DNA of 64,000 nt from Akkermansia muciniphila (GTDB taxonomy: Bacteria; Verrucomicrobiota; Verrucomicrobiia; Limisphaerales; SXTU01): contig CAMCFN010000011.1 in assembly GCA_945874145.1 (NCBI GenBank), positions 19,754 through 83,753 on the forward strand. The letters run 5' to 3'. The first letter of the stretch is position 1. Each line of letters starts with the position of its first letter. Below are positions 7,123 to 17,013 of the stretch, one piece after another. The position numbers and the translations under genes were made by a program. The notes under the pieces were generated by a model that was not told where the DNA came from, did no database searches, and saw nothing but the letters and a program-made list of their open reading frames with translations.

Positions 7123-10100
7123 CTATTTGGCAGCGGACTTGGCGGGCGGGGCGGGCTTGGTGACGGTGAACTTGGCTTCTTTCTTGGCGTTGCCCCATTG
7201 GTCCACGCCGCGCACCACCAGCTCGTTGACGCCGGGGCTGAGGCCCACGTCTCTCAGGCGCCATTTGGTGTCGTCGAGCCATTCGAGCTTGGCGCGGGGC
7301 TGGCCGTCCAGGACGACGGTGTAGACGCCATAGGGGCACTCCCCTTCGAGGTTCACGGTGAGCGCGTCGGTGGTGAGGGGCTGGCCGCCGTTGGTGGTGA
7401 CCTTGAGGTCCAGCTTGTATTTCGCGCCCATCTGCTCGATGGCGTGGGGCTCGCGGGCGGCGAGGAAGGTGAGGAAGGTCTGGGCGGGGACGGTGTAGGC
7501 GTTGCTGGCTTCTTCCTCGGCGCGGAGGTAGGCGGTGAGCTTGGGGGAGTTGCGGCCGTAGTTCTCGAGGATCTCGGCGATGTAGTAGAAGAAGAGGCGG
7601 CGGGCCCAGGGCTTGTCCATGAGGGCCTGGACGTTGCCGCCCCAGTAGCCTTCTTGTTTCTTGGGGTCGAAGCCGCCGAAGGCGAAGTCGGCATCCCAGA
7701 GGAAGCACATGAATTTGCCGTCGTGCGGCTTGCGGAAGAAGAAGCAGTTGTGGCTGGTGCCCATGCTGAAGGTGTCGGAGTCCTTGGCGTAGCCGCGCAA
7801 GGCCCAGTTCTTGAAGGTCATTTCCAGATCGAAGTGGCGGCGGGCTTCAGCCTCGTTGAAGTTGCCACCGCCCATGGTGCGGAGCATGTCGAGGAGGGCG
7901 GAGTAATCGTCTTCCGCCTCGCGGGTGCGCTTGGACCAGATGATTTTGTAGTCAATCTGCTTGTCGCCGTAGTTGGGGGCCAGGACGCTATTCCGCAGGG
8001 AGCCGCTGGCGCCGCTGTCCTGGTAGAAGAACATGTAGGTAGTGCGGTAGAGCTCGCCCTGGGAGCCGTCCTTGAAGACGCGGTTGAGGAAGTCGTTGCC
8101 GATGGGCTCGACGTCTTCAAACATGTTGATGGGGCCGGCGTTGATGACGTGGCGGACCATCTCGCTCTCGTTCACGGGGTGGCCAAGCTGGTAGAGCATC
8201 CAGCGGGCAAGGCGGGTGTTGAGGGAGTTGTTGTCCCAGGAGAGCTTGGTGTGGCCACGGAAGGCGCGGTCCGGGGGGATTTTCCACTTGGCGCGGTTGA
8301 GGGTGGTGTCGCGCGTGAAGGAGCTGCCCGCCGGATGCACGCGGCAGTTGTAGTAGATGTCGCGTTCATTGTTGATGAACGTCATGTTGAAGTAGCGGTT
8401 CGAGAGGCGGGGGTAGCGGAACTGGTGTTTGTTCGTGTTGCCCTGGGTGAGGGCGTCCATGTCGAAGGGGGAGATGACAAAGCGCTCGCTGCGGAGGTCG
8501 CGGGGCACGGCCTGGTTGTCCACGATGAAGAGGGCGGGCAGCTCCGGCCCGCGGCGGGGCAGGAGGTTGGCGCTGCCGCTGGCAGTCTGGGCGCGGACGT
8601 AGAACTCCACGACCTGGCCGTTGCCCTTGTATTCGGGGAGGAGCGCGGAATAGACGCCGTCGCCCGCCACGTCGTCGCCGCCGGCCCCGCTGTCGCTCAT
8701 GGGCTTGGAGAGCCACGGGGCCTTGCCATCCGGCGTGGGGGCGCGGTGGAACAGCGTGAGGGTGGCGGGCATCACGGAGCTGCCGTGCGCGGTGATCTTC
8801 ACGGTATCCGTGCTGCGCGGCACGGCGGGGTAGTGGGCGAGGTTCTCGACCTGCGGCGCCGGCGTGGTGAGGAGGCGGGAGTTGGGCTTGCCCGGAGTGC
8901 CGAGGTTGGAGGGCACGTCGAGCTGGAAGACTTTGGCGATGCTCCAGTCCCAGGTGTGCGCGACGAGCAGGTGGGAGCCGTTCATCCAGCGGGCGTTGAA
9001 CTTGAGCTCGTAGGTGTTGCCCTTCACCAGGCCGGGGGCGTCAATCTCGGCGCGGTTGACGCGGTTGTCGCCGTGGCCCTCGCTGATCAGGTGGAGCTGG
9101 TTGCCTTCGAGCTTGCTGGCCCAGTGGTTGCCCTGCCAGAGCCAGCCGGTGTCACTCAGACCGGTGACGGAGAACTTGTTCAAGTTGGTGAGGACGTTGG
9201 GCCCGGTGCCGTCCTGACGCAGCTCGACGTCCGAGATGATGGAGTAGCCGCTGGTGTTCAGGTAGAAGTGCAGCTCCCGGTAGTCGCTGGGGCCGCCCAT
9301 CGTGTATTGCTCGGTGTAGGGAGCCTTGTAGGTATAAGTGCGCGGCTTGGATTTGTTCGACTCGTCGCTGGCAGCCCACGCGGAGGAGAGGCTGTTGTCC
9401 ATGTTGGGGTGGATTAGTTCCAAGCTGCTGCCCCGGCCGGCGGCCAGCTCCGGCCAGTCGCCACCCGGCTTGTAATCCACCACATCGGCGAGGTTGCCCT
9501 TGTCATCGAGCAGGCGGAGGAGGTCGCCGTCGTTGCTCAGTTTGCCGTGGAAATTGCCCAGCACGTTGATGGCCCCGTGGAAGGAACGAATCAGCCCGGC
9601 GTCCGCCGCGACCACGAGGTAGGCCCCGGCCTTGAGCTTCGTGCCGGGCGGGAACGTGAAGTCGATGCCGCCGGTGATCACCCAGTCGCCGAGGTTCACG
9701 GTCTTGGTGCCCCGGTTGAACAGCTCGACATACTCGCCTTTGCCCTGCGTGTCCGGCGGCTTATACATGATCTCGTTGATCACGATGTCGGTGTGGCGCG
9801 TCGGGGCGTTGGTGGCGTCGCGGGTGTGCTTGGTGTCCACCAGCCATTCCCCGCTGCCATCGGGAAAGGCTTGGTGAAACTCGCCGTGCTTGGAAAGGTG
9901 GAAGACATGCGCGTCCGAGACGATGCTCTCTTGGTTGCAGAGGAACACGGTGGCTTCGCCGGCGTGGGCGGCGAACTTCACCGGGAACGACTTCGCGGCC
10001 TTGGGCGGGAGCTCCCCGCTCAGGCTCACGCGGTCGGCGAAGCCATTCTTGCTGGCCACGAAATAGCCGTTGAGCAGCACGCGGTTGGTGCCGGCGTTGT

Positions 10101-11757
10101 AGATCTCGACCCAGTCAATGTCGCCGCTCTTGAGCAGGTGGACCTCGTTCAATTTCAGCGTGCCCGTCAGACCGGACTTGAGGGCGTTCGCCGCGTCGGG
10201 CGTGGGCTGGGCCAGTTGAAACCACTGGCCGCTGCCATCTGGCCGCTGGCCAATCGAGCGCCCATCCGTCGGCACCGTGGAACTAACGGCGTGCAGGACC
10301 GTCAGACCGTCCGGGGCCACGAGATACGCGACCACCGGCTGCTTGGGCCAGACCCCGGCGGGGATCATGTCCAGCGTCGCAAAGCTCTTGGGCCGGATGA
10401 CCAAGTCCTGCTGGATTTGAAACTTCCGCGCCTGCGGGGGCATTGCGGAGGGGGAAGCGGGCAGGAGGAAATGCCCCTTCAGATTTACCTGCACAGAGCC
10501 GGCGTTGAAGAACTCGATGAAGTTGACCCCTTCCGGGCCGGGGAAGATTTCATTGATGACGATTTGCCGCGCCGGACTGGCCGCGCCGGACTTCACCTTG
10601 AGCCGCAGGGCGAACGCGATGTCCGGGCTGTTGAGCGCCTGTTGATGCAACTCCACGGCGAAGACATTGGTGCCCCGCACGAGCGAGTTGGGCGGCAACT
10701 GGATCACCCCCGGCTCGACGATCGCATCGCCGACGTTGCGGTTCGCCGCCGTGTTGTAGCCCACCGCGCCGCCGGGCATGCCCACCCGGCCGATCTCGCG
10801 GCCGTTCAGGTAGAACACCGCGCCATCGTCCACAATCGCGTCAATGGTGGCCGGCACATTCGTGGCCCCGTTGTAGATGAAGCGATGGCGGAAATAGTAG
10901 GTCATCGCGCCGTTCCGCAGCGGCGTGCGAATGCCCGGCGGCGGAAGTTTCGTGCCGCCAAATCCCAGCAAGCCCCCCGTGCCCACGCGGAAAACGCGGT
11001 CAGGAAAAGCGGGCGCAAACCACGGGGGCTGGCCCGGCTGCGGGCGGGAAAGATCCACGCGCCCGTCGTTCACGAGCCAGTTCGCGTCGAAGTCGATCAC
11101 CACCTGCTCGCCGGACTGGGTGACCATCTCCGGGTTGCTGAGTGATTGTTCGTTCGCGCCTCCGGCTTCACTGCCGGGCGAGCCGCCGGGCTTGTTGCTC
11201 ACGGTCCAGTTGCGCCAGTCGTCCACCTCACGGTCAGGGTTTTTGATCACCAGCGCATGGCCGCCGCCATTGGCCGCCGCTGGCCACGGCGCACGGTCCA
11301 GATAACGCACCGCCGAAACCGTCAGCCCGTTCTTGTCGAGGAGCTTGATGCGGTCCCCGGACTTGTTCAGCCGCCCCACCCACGGGCCAAGAATCCGCAC
11401 GCTGGGCGGGATCTTGTAGGCGGCGCGCGTAGTCCGATCATCCGCCATCGAGATGACGATGCGCTCGAAGGGCTTCATCCATGAGCCCATGCTGTTGGCG
11501 GCGGAAAACGCTGGCAGGCGATACTCAATGTGCCCCTTGATCCGCCAGTCCGCGATGTCGATGGGATTGGCGGTGTTGTTGTAAATCTCAATGTATTCCG
11601 GCAGGTCGCCCGGCGGGTGATACATGATCTTGCTCAACAGCACCTGATCGCCGCGCGCCGCCAGCGCCAGTCCCCAGCCACCGAGGATGGCCAGCCAGAC
11701 TCCAGCTTTTACGTGCAGGCGGCGAAGTAATGATTCCATGCGACGACGACTCACCAA
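7123..11757 (-). CDS. Giant secreted lamin-tail domain and CotH-kinase-like protein
   Basis: This 1544-residue exported protein has a hydrophobic signal after a basic start (Met1 at 11757 or Met7 at 11739). A lamin-tail domain lies at about 37-150 (LSKIMYHPPGDLPEYIEIYN). Further LTD-type repeats begin near 400 (IVINEIFPGPEGVNFIEFFN), 535 (LNEVHLLKSGDIDWVEIYN) and 655 (IVINEIMYKPPDTQGKGEYV). Beta-sandwich regions lie between them. The C-terminal part (about 1090-1410) resembles CotH, with FRGHTKLSWDNNSL, a GELYRTTYMF segment and FMCFLWDADFAFGG. CotH proteins are spore-coat or secretory kinases, but activity here is not shown. The architecture is typical of Verrucomicrobia. No partner gene explains its role; surface adhesion or matrix is a guess. 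Confidence 0.85.
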   Translation of the reverse strand: MVSRRRMESLLRRLHVKAGVWLAILGGWGLALAARGDQVLLSKIMYHPPGDLPEYIEIYNNTANPIDIADWRIKGHIEYRLPAFSAANSMGSWMKPFERIVISMADDRTTRAAYKIPPSVRILGPWVGRLNKSGDRIKLLDKNGLTVSAVRYLDRAPWPAAANGGGHALVIKNPDREVDDWRNWTVSNKPGGSPGSEAGGANEQSLSNPEMVTQSGEQVVIDFDANWLVNDGRVDLSRPQPGQPPWFAPAFPDRVFRVGTGGLLGFGGTKLPPPGIRTPLRNGAMTYYFRHRFIYNGATNVPATIDAIVDDGAVFYLNGREIGRVGMPGGAVGYNTAANRNVGDAIVEPGVIQLPPNSLVRGTNVFAVELHQQALNSPDIAFALRLKVKSGAASPARQIVINEIFPGPEGVNFIEFFNAGSVQVNLKGHFLLPASPSAMPPQARKFQIQQDLVIRPKSFATLDMIPAGVWPKQPVVAYLVAPDGLTVLHAVSSTVPTDGRSIGQRPDGSGQWFQLAQPTPDAANALKSGLTGTLKLNEVHLLKSGDIDWVEIYNAGTNRVLLNGYFVASKNGFADRVSLSGELPPKAAKSFPVKFAAHAGEATVFLCNQESIVSDAHVFHLSKHGEFHQAFPDGSGEWLVDTKHTRDATNAPTRHTDIVINEIMYKPPDTQGKGEYVELFNRGTKTVNLGDWVITGGIDFTFPPGTKLKAGAYLVVAADAGLIRSFHGAINVLGNFHGKLSNDGDLLRLLDDKGNLADVVDYKPGGDWPELAAGRGSSLELIHPNMDNSLSSAWAASDESNKSKPRTYTYKAPYTEQYTMGGPSDYRELHFYLNTSGYSIISDVELRQDGTGPNVLTNLNKFSVTGLSDTGWLWQGNHWASKLEGNQLHLISEGHGDNRVNRAEIDAPGLVKGNTYELKFNARWMNGSHLLVAHTWDWSIAKVFQLDVPSNLGTPGKPNSRLLTTPAPQVENLAHYPAVPRSTDTVKITAHGSSVMPATLTLFHRAPTPDGKAPWLSKPMSDSGAGGDDVAGDGVYSALLPEYKGNGQVVEFYVRAQTASGSANLLPRRGPELPALFIVDNQAVPRDLRSERFVISPFDMDALTQGNTNKHQFRYPRLSNRYFNMTFINNERDIYYNCRVHPAGSSFTRDTTLNRAKWKIPPDRAFRGHTKLSWDNNSLNTRLARWMLYQLGHPVNESEMVRHVINAGPINMFEDVEPIGNDFLNRVFKDGSQGELYRTTYMFFYQDSGASGSLRNSVLAPNYGDKQIDYKIIWSKRTREAEDDYSALLDMLRTMGGGNFNEAEARRHFDLEMTFKNWALRGYAKDSDTFSMGTSHNCFFFRKPHDGKFMCFLWDADFAFGGFDPKKQEGYWGGNVQALMDKPWARRLFFYYIAEILENYGRNSPKLTAYLRAEEEASNAYTVPAQTFLTFLAAREPHAIEQMGAKYKLDLKVTTNGGQPLTTDALTVNLEGECPYGVYTVVLDGQPRAKLEWLDDTKWRLRDVGLSPGVNELVVRGVDQWGNAKKEAKFTVTKPAPPAKSAAK

Positions 11758-11864
11758 CTGCCACGCCGGGGAAAGCCCTTGCCCCGATGCGAAGTCAACG
11801 TGAGCCGAAGCAAACTAGGTTTAACCCGCACAGGCGTCAATGGCGGCGGGAGGCTCAAAACGCC

Positions 11865-13265
11865 TCAACCTTTGAGGGCCTTTTCAATCGCCGCGTGCAT
11901 CCGGGCCTCGCTGCCGGGCTCGACCCAGCACCAGTCGTGGAGATTGCCATCCTTCTCCTCCCACGCGCGCTCGACGGGAATGTAGCCCGGCGCGCTCTCC
12001 CCGTAGCCCGCAACCATCACGAAGGACTCCGGTCGCACCTTCTGCGCATGGAGCTGGAACTCGACGTAAGCCTCGGCGGGCAGGAGGAGAAATTGCGCCG
12101 GGCCAAAGTCCACGGCAGGCACGTCAATCGGCTGGCCGGCAGCGGCGCGCTTGCGCCACGAAAGGTTCATCGCGGCCAGACATTGCGCGAAGGGCTTGCT
12201 CTCCGGGACAAGGATCTTCTTCGATCCTTCCACGGTGAAGCCCACCGGATCATTGCGCGGCTCCAACGTGAGCGGCACGGAACGGAAGGCGATCTTCTCC
12301 AGCGGAGACTTCCTCGTATCACGCCACGCTTCCGCCATCGCTTGATAAAGCCGGCCGGCGAGCACCACGCGGTTCTCGCGCGCACCAGTGTTGTATTTGC
12401 CCGCCGTGACATTGCCGCTGCAACCGGAGAAATACACCTGCGCGACGTTCGGCAGATCCTCCTGCCGCCGCCGCCGTGCGACGCCGGGGAAGTCGGCGGA
12501 AACCTCGCCCCCGCCATAATAGCTCATGGGGTGCACGGCGTAATTGCTCAGGGCCGCCAGCGGAGTGTTTCCGTTCCAGAAACTCAACGTCTTGAGCATC
12601 GGGTCGATGTCGCCGTCGTCCGCCTGCGCGGCGAGCACGTTGCTGTTCCGGCTCATCCGGTTGTAGGCGACCTTGCCATCGGGCAGCAGGTAGCGGCGGT
12701 TGGAAGCGACTTTGTCCACCTTCGCCTGGCCAAGACCAAGGTGCGTGACGGGCGTAGCGGCCTTGAGACTTTCGCGCAGGGCGGCGGCAACGCGCTGGAC
12801 CGCGACTTCGTGGAACTCCACATCACAAACCGTCCCGGCGCACTTGTGCTCCTTCAGGATGCGCTCCGCTTCGAGGTCGGCGACCGGTGCGTCATGCACG
12901 TGGGTGCTGGAGACGAGCACGCACTGCCGTTCCGTGCCCGCCGCCTCGGCCAGCACCGTGCGCCAGCGGTCGAAGGCATCGTTCCGAATTTCGCACCAGT
13001 CCACGGAGACGAGCACGACCGGCTTCGCCCCGCCCGTCAGCACCACGCCCTTGGCGAACAACGGGTCGGCGACCGACTTGGAAAGCCACGCCCCGCCCAT
13101 CATGCCATGCCCCGCCGGCACCGTGACATCGGCGGAAAAGGCCCCGAGCTGGAAACCTTTCCCCGCCTGAGCCTGGCTGGCGAGCGGACGCGCCGCAGCG
13201 AGCAAGGCGGTGGAAGCCAGCGTGCGGGCTACGAACTGGCGGCGGGTGGAAGTGGCGTTGGGCAT
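11865..13265 (-). CDS. Neutral/alkaline ceramidase-like (N-terminal domain) exported protein
   Basis: This 466-residue protein starts at the ATG at 13265 (MPNATSTRRQFVARTLASTA), giving a twin-arginine-like leader. An in-frame ATG 26 codons earlier would spoil it. The mature part resembles the N-terminal domain of neutral/alkaline non-lysosomal ceramidase. Visible motifs are FSADVTVPAGHGMMGG near 43, VSSTHVHDAP near 115 (the HxH metal motif), SNYAVHPMSYYGGGE near 225 and YFSGCSGNVTAGKYNTGA near 260. True ceramidases cleave the amide of ceramide; many bacterial homologues have unknown substrates. No sphingolipid genes are nearby, so the substrate is open. Confidence 0.8.
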   Translation of the reverse strand: MPNATSTRRQFVARTLASTALLAAARPLASQAQAGKGFQLGAFSADVTVPAGHGMMGGAWLSKSVADPLFAKGVVLTGGAKPVVLVSVDWCEIRNDAFDRWRTVLAEAAGTERQCVLVSSTHVHDAPVADLEAERILKEHKCAGTVCDVEFHEVAVQRVAAALRESLKAATPVTHLGLGQAKVDKVASNRRYLLPDGKVAYNRMSRNSNVLAAQADDGDIDPMLKTLSFWNGNTPLAALSNYAVHPMSYYGGGEVSADFPGVARRRRQEDLPNVAQVYFSGCSGNVTAGKYNTGARENRVVLAGRLYQAMAEAWRDTRKSPLEKIAFRSVPLTLEPRNDPVGFTVEGSKKILVPESKPFAQCLAAMNLSWRKRAAAGQPIDVPAVDFGPAQFLLLPAEAYVEFQLHAQKVRPESFVMVAGYGESAPGYIPVERAWEEKDGNLHDWCWVEPGSEARMHAAIEKALKG

Positions 13266-13450
13266 GGATGAATTCAGGCGAATCCCTTGGGCAAGTCGAG
13301 GGGAAATTGCGCGAACTTGACGGGAACAGGGCGCGGCGTTCACGCCACTTCAATGTCCGCAAGCCCTCCGACCAATCGTTGTCCAAGCTGGACCGATTGA
13401 TTGGGAACCACAATGGTCACGAAGAAAACGAAGACCGCCGCCTCAACCCG

Positions 13451-13521
13451 GTAGCTGCCGACGTGAGGAGGCAGATTTGGAGGGGACGCTCCGGAGTCCG
13501 CCTCTTCACGTCGGCGGCTAC
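13451..13521. repeat. Inverted repeat, CCGACGTGAGG family
   Basis: The 22-base arms (GTAGCTGCCGACGTGAGGAG.. at 13451 and its complement ending CGGCGGCTAC at 13521) match at 20 of 22 positions. They enclose a GC-rich inner loop with a second small stem (CTCCGGAG). A single related arm, GCCGACGTGAGGCGGCTAC, occurs at 61457-61475 at the stop codon of the DUF1573 gene. Confidence 0.75.
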
Positions 13522-13593
13522 GAGATCGGGAGAACGCTGGCCAAAAAACGACAACCCGTCCAATTCGCCGCAGTGTCTGGCTCATGGAAATGA

Positions 13594-14133
<540 letters not shown>

Positions 14134-14170
14134 AAACCGCCAACCCCAACCCCCTGAACAAAAACTGATC

Positions 14171-15697
14171 ATGAAGAAGCTGATTCTCTCCCTCACCCTG
14201 TTCTCGTTGCTGGCGACCACCGCGCAGCCACTGCTGGCCCAAGCTCCGCCCGCCGCGCCGGCTGCCCCCGCCGCCGCGCCCGCCGCGAAAGCGCCGGAAC
14301 CGCCCAAGAAAGCCGACCCCAGCGTCGAGCAACGCGTGGCGGACCTCGAAGCCTACATCGGCAACGGTGCCCGTGGCTCCGCCGACGCCAAGGCCAACGT
14401 CACCTCGAAACTCGATGACGTCGCTGGCCCCGGCCACAACGGCTTCATGATGATTTGCGCCGCGCTGGTGCTCTTCATGACCCTGCCGGGCCTCGCGCTC
14501 TTCTACGGCGGCTTGGTCCGCAAGAAGAACATTCTGTCCGTCGTCGCCCAGTGCTTCGGGATCGCCGGGCTCGTTACCATCCTCTGGTTCGTGTGCGGCT
14601 ACAGCTTGGTGTTCTCGGCCGGTTCGCCCTACCTCGGCAGCTTCAGCAAGTTTGCCTTCCTGAACGGCGTCACCTCCGCGCCCAACACGGACTACTCCGC
14701 TTGGGTGTCGCAGAACGTGTTCGCGATGTATCAGCTCATGTTCGCCATCATCACCCCGGCGCTCATCATCGGCGCGGTCGCGGAGCGCATGAAGTTCTCG
14801 GCCGTCCTCCTGTTCGTGGCCATCTGGATGTTCGCAGTTTACTTCCCGCTCGCGCACATGGTGTGGGGCGTGGACGGCCTGATGAACGGCGTGTGGAACG
14901 GTGATGCCAAAATCCGCGCGATTGATTTCGCCGGCGGCACGGTCGTTCACATGAGCTCGGGCTGGAGCGCCTTGGTGCTCTGCTTGATCCTCGGACCGCG
15001 CCTCGGCCACGGCAAGACCGCGATGCAGCCCCACAGCATGACCATGTGCGCCATCGGCACCGGGATGCTCTGGGTCGGCTGGTATGGTTTCAACGCCGGT
15101 TCGGCGGTGGCGGCGGACGGCATTGCGGCCAATGCGTTCATGACCACCACGCTGGCGGCGGCGGTTGCGGCCTTCGTCTGGCCGGTGCTCGAGTGGCTCG
15201 TGCGCGGCAAGCCCTCCATCCTCGGCTTCTGCTCCGGTGCGGTCGCGGGCCTGGTGGTCATCACTCCCGCTGCTGGTTTCGTGAACGCGAAGGGCGCGAT
15301 GATTATCGGCGTGCTCGCCGGTGTGGTGCCCTACCTCGCCTGCACCAAGCTCAAGCAAATCTTCAAGTATGACGACGCGCTCGACACCTTCGGCGTCCAC
15401 GCCGTCGGCGGCACGCTCGGTGCGCTCGTGACGGGCATCCTCGCCACCAAGGACGTGAATGCGAACCTCACCGATGCCAACAGCTACGCGAAGGCCAACA
15501 AGCTCTTCGAACTCATCGGCAACGGCCTCTGGATCGAGCAGGTCAAGGCCATGGCCCTCACCGTCGTCCTCGCGGTGATCGCCACGGCGGTCATTGCTTA
15601 CATCGTGAAGGCCGTCGTTGGCCTCCGCCCGACTGAAGAAGTCGAAACCGTCGGTCTGGACCTCGCCGAACACGGCGAGGAAGGCTACCACGGCTAA
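14171..15697 (+). CDS. amtB: Ammonium transporter with N-terminal signal and Pro/Ala linker
   Basis: This 508-residue Amt/Rh channel protein conducts ammonium across the inner membrane. The ATG at 14171 gives a signal peptide (MKKLILSLTLFSLLATTAQP), then an Ala/Pro-rich stretch and a short helix (PSVEQRVADLEAYIGNG) before the eleven-helix core. Core hallmarks are LPGLALFYGGLVRKKN near 107, ITPALIIGAVAERMKF near 195 and FAGGTVVHMSSGW near 255. The roughly 90-residue extracytoplasmic extension before the core is longer than in E. coli AmtB and may serve trimer assembly. It is the second gene of the glnK-amtB unit and is followed by a strong terminator. Confidence 0.95.
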   Translation: MKKLILSLTLFSLLATTAQPLLAQAPPAAPAAPAAAPAAKAPEPPKKADPSVEQRVADLEAYIGNGARGSADAKANVTSKLDDVAGPGHNGFMMICAALVLFMTLPGLALFYGGLVRKKNILSVVAQCFGIAGLVTILWFVCGYSLVFSAGSPYLGSFSKFAFLNGVTSAPNTDYSAWVSQNVFAMYQLMFAIITPALIIGAVAERMKFSAVLLFVAIWMFAVYFPLAHMVWGVDGLMNGVWNGDAKIRAIDFAGGTVVHMSSGWSALVLCLILGPRLGHGKTAMQPHSMTMCAIGTGMLWVGWYGFNAGSAVAADGIAANAFMTTTLAAAVAAFVWPVLEWLVRGKPSILGFCSGAVAGLVVITPAAGFVNAKGAMIIGVLAGVVPYLACTKLKQIFKYDDALDTFGVHAVGGTLGALVTGILATKDVNANLTDANSYAKANKLFELIGNGLWIEQVKAMALTVVLAVIATAVIAYIVKAVVGLRPTEEVETVGLDLAEHGEEGYHG

Positions 15698-15711
15698 GCG
15701 CACAACCCCTC

Positions 15712-15771
15712 AAATCGCCGCGCCAATAAATGCGACCTGCGAGTCGCACTTGGCGCGGCGGTTTGCTTTTT
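15712..15771 (+). terminator. Rho-independent terminator after amtB
   Basis: A 14-bp outer stem (AAATCGCCGCGCCA with TGGCGCGGCGGTTT, one G-T pair) surrounds an inner 6-bp stem (TGCGAC/GTCGCA), then GCTTTTTGG. It lies 15 bases after the amtB stop. Confidence 0.8.
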
Positions 15772-15804
15772 GGGGGCAAGTTTCGGCTGCCCGCTCCCTG
15801 AAAC

Positions 15805-15894
15805 CTGTAGCGCCGCTCTGTGACCGCCAAGTTGCGTCCCAAAAGCCTTCCACAGCTGCCACCGCAACTCGTTTCTCACAGACCGCCGCTACAG
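15805..15894. repeat. Inverted repeat, CTGTAGCGGCGGTCTGTGA family
   Basis: The arm CTGTAGCGCCGCTCTGTGA at 15805-15823 pairs with TCACAGACCGCCGCTACAG at 15876-15894, with two mismatches. An inner pair GTTGCG/CGCAAC is nested inside. The same family occurs inside the kinase-MurQ gene at 51080-51130. It overlaps the last bases of the small gene ending at 15889. Confidence 0.75.
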
Positions 15895-16101
15895 TGGCTC
15901 GTGATGTTCCACCTTGATGACAAGGTTTGGCTTGATGCCGGCGAGCGCCGGCAGGAGGTGATTCAGCACCTGCTCGGCCGTCGTCCGGAATTTGCGGCCC
16001 CGCGCGCTGACCTTGCACCAGCCAGCCTGGTCGCGGTAGTAGCGCTCCGTAAAATTCTTGGTGCCCATCAAGATGACATAGCTGTCATTGGTCAGTTTCA
16101 T
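15889..16101 (-). CDS. Small protein of unknown function downstream of PP2C
   Basis: This is a 70-residue protein, MKLTNDSYVILMGTKNFTER, then a basic middle (KVSARGRKFRTTAEQVLNHLL) and an acidic end. It has no membrane segment. I do not recognise a family. It is 59 bases downstream of the PP2C gene on the same strand, so it probably closes that operon. Its final three codons overlap the start of a repeat arm (CACTGTAGCGGCGG on this strand), which may have replaced the original 3' end. Confidence 0.55.
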   Translation of the reverse strand: MKLTNDSYVILMGTKNFTERYYRDQAGWCKVSARGRKFRTTAEQVLNHLLPALAGIKPNLVIKVEHHEPL

Positions 16102-16160
16102 AGCAAAAGCACCTGCCTTGCCCGATTGGGCAGGTGGCGGAGGAGTGCATCAGAACGGGT

Positions 16161-17003
16161 TCACACCGCCTGGATCACGAGCGCCGTGGTGTTGTCGCGG
16201 CCGTCGTTCTTCACCGCCTCGGTCACCAAGTGCTGCGCGGGGTTGGGCGCACGAACAGCCGGCGGCGCGGGCCGCAGCATTTCGAGCAGGTGGTGATTGT
16301 AAAGCCCCTCCGTCAACCCGTCCGTGCAGAGCAGAAACATGTCCCCCGGCTCGCAGGACACGGAGCCCACCTGCGGGTCCACGAATTGGTTGCCACCGCC
16401 CAGCGCTTTTTGCAGCACGTTGCGGCGCGGGTGGGCCCGGGCTTCGCGTTCGTTGATCTGGCCATTGCGAAAGAGCCAGCCGACATGGGTGTCGTCCTGG
16501 CTAAGCTGGCGGATCTCGCCGCCCTGCGCGGGCAGGTAGTAGATCCGGCTGTCCCCAATGTGGCCATAGTGCATCCACCCCGGCGTGAACCAACACAGGC
16601 TCAAGGTGGTCTCCATCCCCGCGCATTCATCGTAGGCGTTACCCACGTAAACCAGCGCCCGGTGAATCTGGGTGAACAGCTCACCAAGAACATCCGCCCG
16701 CCCGCTGTCCAGTCCCTGCGCCGCCTGCTGGAAGGAGCGCGGCAGCAGCTTGGTAATCTTCTCCACGGCAATCCGGCTAGCCAGCTCGCCAGCCATCGCA
16801 CCGCCCATCCCGTCGCTCACCGCAAAGGCGAAGTCCATGCTGCTCGTGGGTGCTTCGCCGAACTTGCCCAGATGGTGAACGTCCCGGGCATCAAACCGCA
16901 GGCCAAGGAAGGAGTCTTCGTTGTTCTTGCGGACTTTGCCGCGATCCGTCCAACCGAACCATTTCAAACCTCCGGCCGGAGTGGTGTGCTTGGGTTTGTC
17001 CAT
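16161..17003 (-). CDS. PP2C-family Ser/Thr protein phosphatase
   Basis: This 280-residue PPM/PP2C phosphatase (cytoplasmic, two-metal) dephosphorylates Ser/Thr. The ATG at 17003 (MDKPKHTTPAGGLKWFGW) is chosen because the longer frame only adds sequence overlapping the upstream gene. Motifs are RKNNEDS near 28, VSDGMGGAMAGE near 68, GHIGDSRIYY near 150 and the C-terminal DGRDNTTALVIQ. Such genes are often paired with a kinase. Here a small kinase-like gene ends 11 bases upstream, suggesting a reversible phosphorylation pair regulating the ABC/TPR operon. That link is inference. Confidence 0.92.
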   Translation of the reverse strand: MDKPKHTTPAGGLKWFGWTDRGKVRKNNEDSFLGLRFDARDVHHLGKFGEAPTSSMDFAFAVSDGMGGAMAGELASRIAVEKITKLLPRSFQQAAQGLDSGRADVLGELFTQIHRALVYVGNAYDECAGMETTLSLCWFTPGWMHYGHIGDSRIYYLPAQGGEIRQLSQDDTHVGWLFRNGQINEREARAHPRRNVLQKALGGGNQFVDPQVGSVSCEPGDMFLLCTDGLTEGLYNHHLLEMLRPAPPAVRAPNPAQHLVTEAVKNDGRDNTTALVIQAV

Positions 17004-17013
17004 ATCGGCGGTG

